A program made the position numbers and the translations under genes. The notes below the pieces were generated by a model, which was not told the origin of the DNA, ran no database searches, and saw only the letters and a list, made by a program, of their open reading frames with translations. Below are positions 57,986-64,000 of a DNA stretch of 64,000 bases, in pieces. Each line of letters opens with the position of its first letter. Positions within the stretch are counted from its first letter, which is position 1. Origin of the DNA: Fasciola hepatica (lineage: Eukaryota > Platyhelminthes > Trematoda > Plagiorchiida > Fasciolidae); NCBI GenBank assembly GCA_948099385.1, contig CANUEZ040000020.1, positions 5,240,501-5,304,500 of the forward strand, given 5' to 3'.

Positions 57986-59559
57986 AGAATAAAAATTGCT
58001 CACTCTGCTCACAACGCCTCAAGCCTACCTCTCTCGCCCTGTCTTCCGTTAAGCTCATTGATTTTCCACCTTGCCTGCTTTAAGCATCGCCTTATAACTT
58101 ACTCCTCTTCGCGCCCAGCGACATTTTGTCATTCCTTCCACACTACCCACCAATTATTCAGCTGTCGATAGCTTTTTCCTCATCACAGAGTGATCGCGTA
58201 TAAATATACCCATCGTTCCTAATGGCCTACTCTCCATCCGAGGTCTTATGGCTATCTATTCATCAGCCCCATTAGTAATCTTATCCACTCCACGGAAGAA
58301 GCCCACCGACCGTGGTCACAGCTGTTGCAGCCATCCACTTCCGCCCTCTAACCAGCAGCAATTTCTCTGTGAAACATTCTCTTAGAATATTCCAGCCATA
58401 GGTGACCTGATAAATTTTATTTACTCTCTCTATAAGTTCATCTTCTAGTCCGCACAAGGCTTTTGCATTCTACCACACTGATCTTGTAAGGTAACAAGTC
58501 TTGTCTTTAATTGTGTACCCTTGATGTGCCTAGTCATACTCGCGTGATTCACCTTAGAAAATGATCTTAATCATGGGCTCCGCAAGCTACCCGCGTATGC
58601 CTCCGCCTTGGCTACACACACTACGTGGATCTATCACATAGTTCCGGCTATCATGTTTTGCTACAAGATCCGCCCACCACTTCGTAATCGGTTCGTTTAA
58701 GTTTACCTGCTGCCCCCTGCCTTTCCTTCCTTCATGAACCTGGAATTGTTTCTCTGATGGTTTGTTCATTTGGTGTACATTTTAAGACGTCAGCATAGAG
58801 TTATTCAATGTAAGCACTATATTCGCAGACACTCAGTATATGATGTCTCATTCTTATTCATCGTCTGATTATCAGTCCAAGCCCCTTTAGTACATTAAAA
58901 TTCGCCCTGCTACCTTACATCAATCCTAGAAAAGTTCTTCATCTTGCACAGGTAAACGAAATAATTGTCAATTTTGTGCAACCTTCTATTCGTTTCAGTC
59001 CTTTTGATCGAATTACGCATATATCCCACCTTTCCAGCTGGATCTGCCTGGTATTATTACCTTCAAATACCTTACCGTGAGAGCAGCTTTATCTGGCTCC
59101 ACCAAGGTTGTGTCTATTTCAAATTTTTCCCTAGTCTATCACTTGCACACTTTCCCTACCGATCTTGTAAGGTACGATTTTCCTACTACTTAGGAAGTTT
59201 GGCCACTCACCGCAGTTTGACTCGGGCTTTCCGAAATAAATTGTTAACTTCTTTAGTGCAGAGGGAGTGGGCTTCCTGCAGAGTGCCGTACCATAGGGTT
59301 CAATCCTGGCGCCTCTACCCTTGTCGGTCGTTGTGACCGGCCTTGTCGTTAAAAAACTCTGTCTTCTTTTTGCGGAAAATTGCAAAATGGTAGCGCCCGT
59401 AAGAGATGGTTCCATCCAGAGCAGCCAGGAATAGTTATACCACTGATCTGTGGAATGAGGTTTGTCCCTGAATACTAAAGAGTGCCTTCATTTATCAAGC
59501 CACAGATTGACGCGACCTTTGAGGCAGTTAAGGCCACCGAGGCAAGAAGTGACAACCCC
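57986..59559. other. No recognisable gene
   Basis: A phrase 'gatcttgtaaggta' occurs twice, at 58480 and 59161, in the same orientation, with little flanking similarity. The 123-codon plus frame 58965-59336 has no known motif. A possible pair of pol III promoter boxes at 59254 and 59297 is listed separately. Confidence 0.5.
59254..59306 (+). other. Possible pol III A and B boxes (tRNA-like or SINE head)
   Basis: 'tagtgcagagg' at 59254 fits the A-box consensus TRGYNNARNNG, and 'ggttcaatcc' at 59297 fits the B-box consensus GGTTCRANNCC. They lie 43 bp apart, in the range for tRNA genes. A cloverleaf does not fold: the expected acceptor arms do not pair and the T stem is imperfect. It may be a decayed tRNA-derived SINE head or chance. 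Confidence 0.22.
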
Positions 59560-60150
59560 ACAGGCAAGCATCGTGTTAAACCTGTTTCTTGTAATCACCG
59601 ATGATTTCAAACCAAGTGAAGAATGTCGTCCTATTGCCAAGAAAGCTGCCGGAGCTCTCTTGCGGTTCAAAATGGCTGTATCATCGGTAAGGTGGGGGTT
59701 TCACTTTACTACGCGAAACTTTAGTGCGTAGTCATCTGGAGAATTTCGTCCATACTCGGTGTCCGAACATGGCAGATTATGGTAAGATCATGCATTCGGT
59801 GCATAGCATTTTTGTTTGGGTAGTTCATCTGCCTACAGAGGCTCATATATGAGCACCCTCTGGAGAGGCTGAACCTGCTTTCACCAAAAGGTAGGAGGCT
59901 TCCAGATGACCTCATGTAGGCTTTCAGAATCACTAAAGTAATAGCTGAAGCAGACGGAAGAGTGCACTGTTATTGATGCCCGAAGACAGCGCAGTACTCC
60001 AAGATTAGGCTCACAATTTCAGGAGTGAGCGAGGGACTCGATTGACAGTATACCGTTCCTCGCTCGAGGTGGTGAGCGGCAGGAATAGGTCACGGAACTA
60101 AATGGATGTGGCGTCGACCTTGAAGGATCTTGAGAAACAGCTGGTCCGCT
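59560..60150 (+). pseudogene. LINE C-terminal region, broken
   Basis: The frame reads VITDDFKPSEECRPIAKKAA followed by GALLRFK, the strongly conserved 'DLGV..T.DLKPS.QC..AAKKA...L..F' block. A later frame near 59850 reads YEHPLERLNLLSPKGRRLP, matching 'YEERLE.LGL.SL..RRLRGDLI..Y'. Then WNSLP-like remains reach the end, near LKDLEKQLVRF at about 60130. At least two frameshifts. It is the 3' third of an element; the 5' part is missing on this side, so it is a truncated or broken insertion. Same family as 9.6 kb and probably as 61.1 kb. Confidence 0.85.
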
Positions 60151-61080
60151 TTAACCGATAAGAGGCAGTGGGTGGCGCCACATCCCTCTCGCCCTCGTCT
60201 TCAGCCCCAACCCTCCACTTATGTATAACTTATCGTTTATATTCATAATCAGTTTGAGTCCGTCGGCTTTAGTTTGCTTGTTAAACATGTCCCAATGGAT
60301 AACCGGCCACAAGCTGCTAGCGCCTAGCGACTTTGACCCATTTAAACCTTTAGATTTATGCAGGGAGGCCGGATGTGGTTCCTTTTCCACTTTTTCAACC
60401 ACGACACTGGTAAAAGTCTGGAAGTTTCTGTTCGTTATGTAGCTGAGACAACCAGTAACCTTGTAGTGCACGAAATCGGACAGCTTCGGCAGATCGCCGA
60501 ACGTGTCTTGTGAACCAAACGGACTTCGGCTGCTTGTGTGCCACCCAAAGACCATATACCGAAAAGGGCTGCAATCCTAGACGGGGCTTGGGGACTTCCA
60601 GCGCTAAGGGAGACAGTCAAGGGTGATGCCCCTTTGGATGTTTGTAGAGCAAGTGTCGACCACCAAATGATGCGGAGGATATTACGGAGGAGCCACAAGA
60701 GCCCCTGGTAACAGAACTTGTGGCAGATAAAACAGTAGTTTTGAAATCGGTAACCCCTGAACGAGGAGAGAGCCGCCTTATCAAGCGGGATTCGTCAGTC
60801 GTCAATCCGTCTCTGGCTTTTGCACTAAATGACCGATTTACACAGCTCAAAACATTCCGGCAAGAAACCTCACACCGGCCATCGCCAGGCATCTATTTTC
60901 CACAGGTCATCAGATTGACTCAACTCGACCATTCAAGGTACGATTATGCAACCAAAATGCAAAACTTCTGGCTGAACTGTTGAGTGCCCCAGTGAGGTAT
61001 TTGTATGGAAGTAAGTAGGAAGGGAAAATCTTCTGGGAGACTCGAGGAAGATAGATGTGTCAGGATAACTCCATCCGGGT
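60151..61080. other. No recognisable gene
   Basis: A 134-codon minus frame (60555-60151) and plus frames of 70-90 codons carry no known motif. The last 300 bp probably belong to the pre-palm region of the LINE that follows. Confidence 0.45.
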
Positions 61081-61650
61081 TCGACCGGAAATTAAAGGCC
61101 AGTTAGCTTGAAATCAGCAACTTTTAAGAGCCTACAGCAAACAGCTGGTCAGTTTGTCCAGATCAGCAAGCAGCATGGGTTTGTGGAAAGCCGATCGTGC
61201 CTGACGAATTCACTTCTGTTTCTTGATGAGGCAACCAGATGGATGGATACAGGAAGTTTGATTGAGGTCTACCATATGGACTTTAGTTGGGCTTTTGATT
61301 CCGTGGACCGCATGTTTCCGGACTTCAAAGTGCTGCCAGCGAGAATAGTCGGGATAACGAGACAGTGGTTAAATGCTATGCAACAGGGTGAGATAATGTT
61401 AAGTTGGGTAGCCACATCTTTCTATCAGAAGATGTAACGAGCTGAGTGCCGCATGGCTCGATTCTCGGCTCTATGCTTCGCCGCGAATTTTAACCTATCT
61501 AGCGCCAGAGGTCATCGGTCCCACTTCTATGTATGCCATCGACGTCAAGACAGCTGGAACAGGCATAATGGGTTATGTTTTGGCTGCCCAAAAACAGATT
61601 GCGCAGCTTTGACCCTTCCCTCAACCGTACCAAAAGCCAACAGCTGATCA
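61081..61650 (+). pseudogene. LINE reverse transcriptase palm, broken
   Basis: After an in-frame stop in a block matching 'GNYRPVSL' (stop, RPVSLKSA), the frame 61108-61437 reads QHGFVESRSCLTNSLLFLDE, ATRWMDTG, VYHMDFSWAFDSVD and ITRQWLNAMQQGEIML. This follows 'QHGF...RSCLTNLL.FLDE.T...D.G', motif A 'YLDFSKAFDSV' and 'I..WL..R.Q.V'. The motif A aspartates are kept. The frame stops at 61437 just before motif B; a SGVPQGS-like sequence is not recognisable afterwards. This is the best-preserved copy of this LINE family in the window. Confidence 0.87.
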
Positions 61651-62479
61651 CAAAATACGATGGCAAGTGTAAGTGGCTTATGGTCCATGGAAAAGGTGTC
61701 TTTGGTTGAAGAGACGGGTATAGTCAGGTAAGGCAGGTAGCACAAGACTGAGTTTTCGGGGCCAGTGAGGCTTCCAGAATTCTTTAAGTAGTATGCAAGT
61801 GGGCCTACACCCACCACAGTGACTTTGTTGGTTCCTCCTGATACTTTTGCACAGAATGGTTCGTTTCTTAAGCTTGGCTGGAAAGGTGAAATAGGAACAC
61901 TCTTCTCGACGTCCAGGAGAGACAAAAACCATGTGTGTCTTCCATCGCAATGTGTGCCTTAGTTCGTATACTCAGACACATGATGACTAAAGAGCCTTGA
62001 GTAAATTATATCTGCTCCCTAAACCTCAGTACTCCACTTTCGTAAATAAATCGTCCCGCTTAGAATCCAGCACCCTTTTAAAAAGATTTGAAGCTTGTAC
62101 GCCAGCCACTTCTGGTGATTCATTCCACCTCCTCCCTGTTCCGATGCTGAAGTTTGCGACCACATGCAGCCAAGGGGTTGGCTTCTACAGCTTCTCGCTG
62201 CTGCCCTTCGTTCCTGTCCAATGATCTGTTCACATAAGTCCCCAGCGCCTATTCTCACTAAGCCCCTGAACGTACCAAGCGCCTTGGTGAGACTTCATCT
62301 GAGTCTTCAATACCCACATGAGAACAGTCCTATAACCCGCAGTCTTTGTTCGTGGGATTTCCCTTGTTGTCCTTCAAGCCTCCAAGTGGCCACTCGCCGA
62401 ACCTCTTCTAAACAGGCTGCGTCCCTCTCCAGAAGTGGTGTTCATACAGCTTGTTCCGGAAATTTGAAAATAGCCTCCT
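61651..62479. other. No recognisable gene
   Basis: Minus frames of 90 and 126 codons overlap around 61545-61950 without known motifs. It may hold decayed post-palm sequence of the preceding LINE. Confidence 0.45.
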
Positions 62480-62690
62480 GACAGAAGTAGAATCCTTTAA
62501 GGAGCCAGTAAAACGCCTAGATGATATAGTGCAAGGATTGGGATTGACAATGGAGATCATGGCAGGCAAAAGCAAAATATTGCTGCTTCATAACTTTGAG
62601 AAAAATATCGTAAACGACGGCCGAATCAGGGAGGATAGAAGCCGTCGGCATGTAACTGAGGTTCTCAGGTTGGCTGTCTTTACCCCCTGA
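62480..62690 (+). pseudogene. Possible LINE post-palm fragment
   Basis: The frame reads VKRLDDIVQGLGLTMEIMAG, then KSKILLLHN, then IVNDGRI. This recalls the block after the YADD box in RTE-like elements, '...LD......GL.IN..KTK.M......I.I.G'. No palm motif precedes it within 300 bp, so the call is weak. It could be a piece of the same type of element as 5730-6035. Confidence 0.38.
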
Positions 62691-64000
62691 CACCACTAGT
62701 CGAGTGCCATAGCACAGGACTATGACGTGGGACGCCATCGGCGCAGCTACGGCCCCTGTCAGTCATTTTCCACTGTGTCCACTGGAGGTGTGTGCTGCTA
62801 TCCAAGGCAGACTCAACTAAGACCGACAAGCTGGGAGTAGTGACGGTTGTTTCTAATACTCCGGCCCTTGTTAGGCATGGTGGAGTTGTCGTCTCGTCTA
62901 GAACGGGCACACGTGATCAGGAGCGGCCGGATGTCCGTACTGCAGAAAATGAGATATCTTGTTTTTAGTTAACGCCCAAAGCCGGAGGGGTAATTCAGGT
63001 CTCTTAGATGGCCCCATAAGCTGGTAAACAACAAGCCGGATTTCACGTAATGGAAGAGAACAAAAGAAAAGACCTCATAGGACATCAAGTCCAGTTCGTA
63101 TCAAGAAGGTGCAGCCAGGAGAGCATCCGGCTGTCAAGGGGTCGCCCCAAAATTATACTCCATTTCAGTTAGCTGAGGTGAGAGTACTACAGGAGACATC
63201 CAAGGAAATCAGCTGGGCTGAGGGGGTCGCAAGACCGATCCAGGCAATTGGCACGGCAAATCAAAAAGCGGGTACGTCCGCTGTGTGCGATGAGCCCGAC
63301 AATGAGTTGACTAGATTGGGACGAAATATCCGTAAAACCTAAGGCTTCACCTAATGCTCAAAGCACAGCACCACAGACATTTGAAGAGGCAAGAATGGGG
63401 CATCACCTCGTAGGTTGCATTCTAGAGTACCCCAGACATAAAATCCGCAAGCAGGTCAGTGTCATTGACCAAGGAAACGTAAGTCCGGTACACAAACCCC
63501 TGCAGTCCCCCAGAAAAACCAGGGGGACGGACGACTAGGATAGAAGTCTGACACTGTTGCACCGACGGAAGCTCGGATAGGGCCAGATGTAGACTAATTG
63601 TTGTTTCAAGGACGTGCTACTTACAGAATGAGTATAATAGAAGGAGGACAAAAGGGCGGAGTACCACAGCTAATATAGGTCTACATAAGCCATCTGGAGG
63701 CTCCTTCAGTTTGTTCTTTGGTAATTATCTGGCCAAGTGTCGCTTTACCAGCGTCCAGATGAAGGCAGTCTGCTTTACCTGCTTCTACTGCCCATGGCTA
63801 AAGGCAGGGGAGGAACAAGTAGAGCTTTTGCAAATGCTAGACATTGCCTTGGCATGAAAATAGGTTTCGTCTTATCGGGGGCCTTAGCCTTACGGAAGCC
63901 AACAAGGAAGAAGAGATAGTACCGAGTGGATAAGGGAGCGAGACGTTTCTACGGTGGGTGGAGATGCACGCACTTGGGCTGCGTGTGCTGCAAACTCCCA
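62691..64000. other. No recognisable gene
   Basis: Plus frames of 60-77 codons (63109-63342 and 63737-63919) and one of 76 codons on the minus strand have no known motif. No RNA gene or repeat was recognised up to the window end. Confidence 0.5.

Noticed and set aside
1..64000. CRISPR arrays, prokaryotic operons or phage genes
   Set aside because: No regularly spaced short repeats, no ribosome-binding-site-linked gene series and no phage proteins were seen; all recognised proteins are from eukaryotic transposable elements.

Overview
This window looks like non-genic, repeat-filled DNA from an invertebrate animal nucleus. I recognise no intact host gene, rRNA gene, confident tRNA gene, operon or CRISPR array. 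What can be read is a graveyard of transposable elements whose reading frames are broken by stops and frameshifts. The mix (a BEL/Pao element, a Ty3/Gypsy element, CR1-type and other non-LTR retrotransposons, and a Tc1-type DNA transposon) fits a flatworm. Some translated fragments remind me of tapeworm repeats of the diphyllobothriid group, but that is an impression from memory and I hold it weakly.

Layout, left to right. 1-5.7 kb: unrecognised sequence, a pair of direct repeats about 400 bp apart (1.93 and 2.33 kb) and copy 1 of a ~170 bp dispersed repeat (R1, 3.15 kb). 5.7-6.0 kb: a minus-strand reverse transcriptase C-terminal scrap. 8.8-9.7 kb: a plus-strand non-LTR reverse transcriptase relic. 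11.4 kb: copy 1 of a second dispersed repeat (R2). 14.7 kb: R1 copy 2. 17.5-20.5 kb: a plus-strand CR1-type element with endonuclease, reverse transcriptase and C-terminal region. 23.4 kb: an (ATT)n tail typical of a LINE 3' end. 26.2-30.4 kb: a minus-strand BEL/Pao element with zinc knuckle, protease, reverse transcriptase, RNase H and integrase in order. 34.5-37.0 kb: R2 copy 2, then a plus-strand Ty3/Gypsy element with protease, reverse transcriptase and integrase but no readable RNase H. 39.4 kb: another reverse transcriptase scrap. 42.8-43.8 kb: a minus-strand LINE reverse transcriptase.

46.5-50.1 kb holds the most striking object: an inverted repeat with two 1,723 bp arms that match at every base I compared, around a 175 bp spacer. 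Each arm carries the same decayed Tc1-type transposase. 50.6-51.2 kb, 52.5-55.6 kb, 59.6-60.15 kb, 61.1-61.65 kb and perhaps 62.5 kb hold further non-LTR fragments, and 57.8 kb holds R1 copy 3 in reverse orientation.

The elements do not work together; they are independent insertions. Every recognisable protein has lost its frame or at least one catalytic residue. The perfect arms of the palindrome stand out because they contain old, dead sequence yet show no divergence from each other. That points either to a recent inverted duplication or arm-to-arm gene conversion, or to an assembly or library artefact. I found no new functional system that I can defend.
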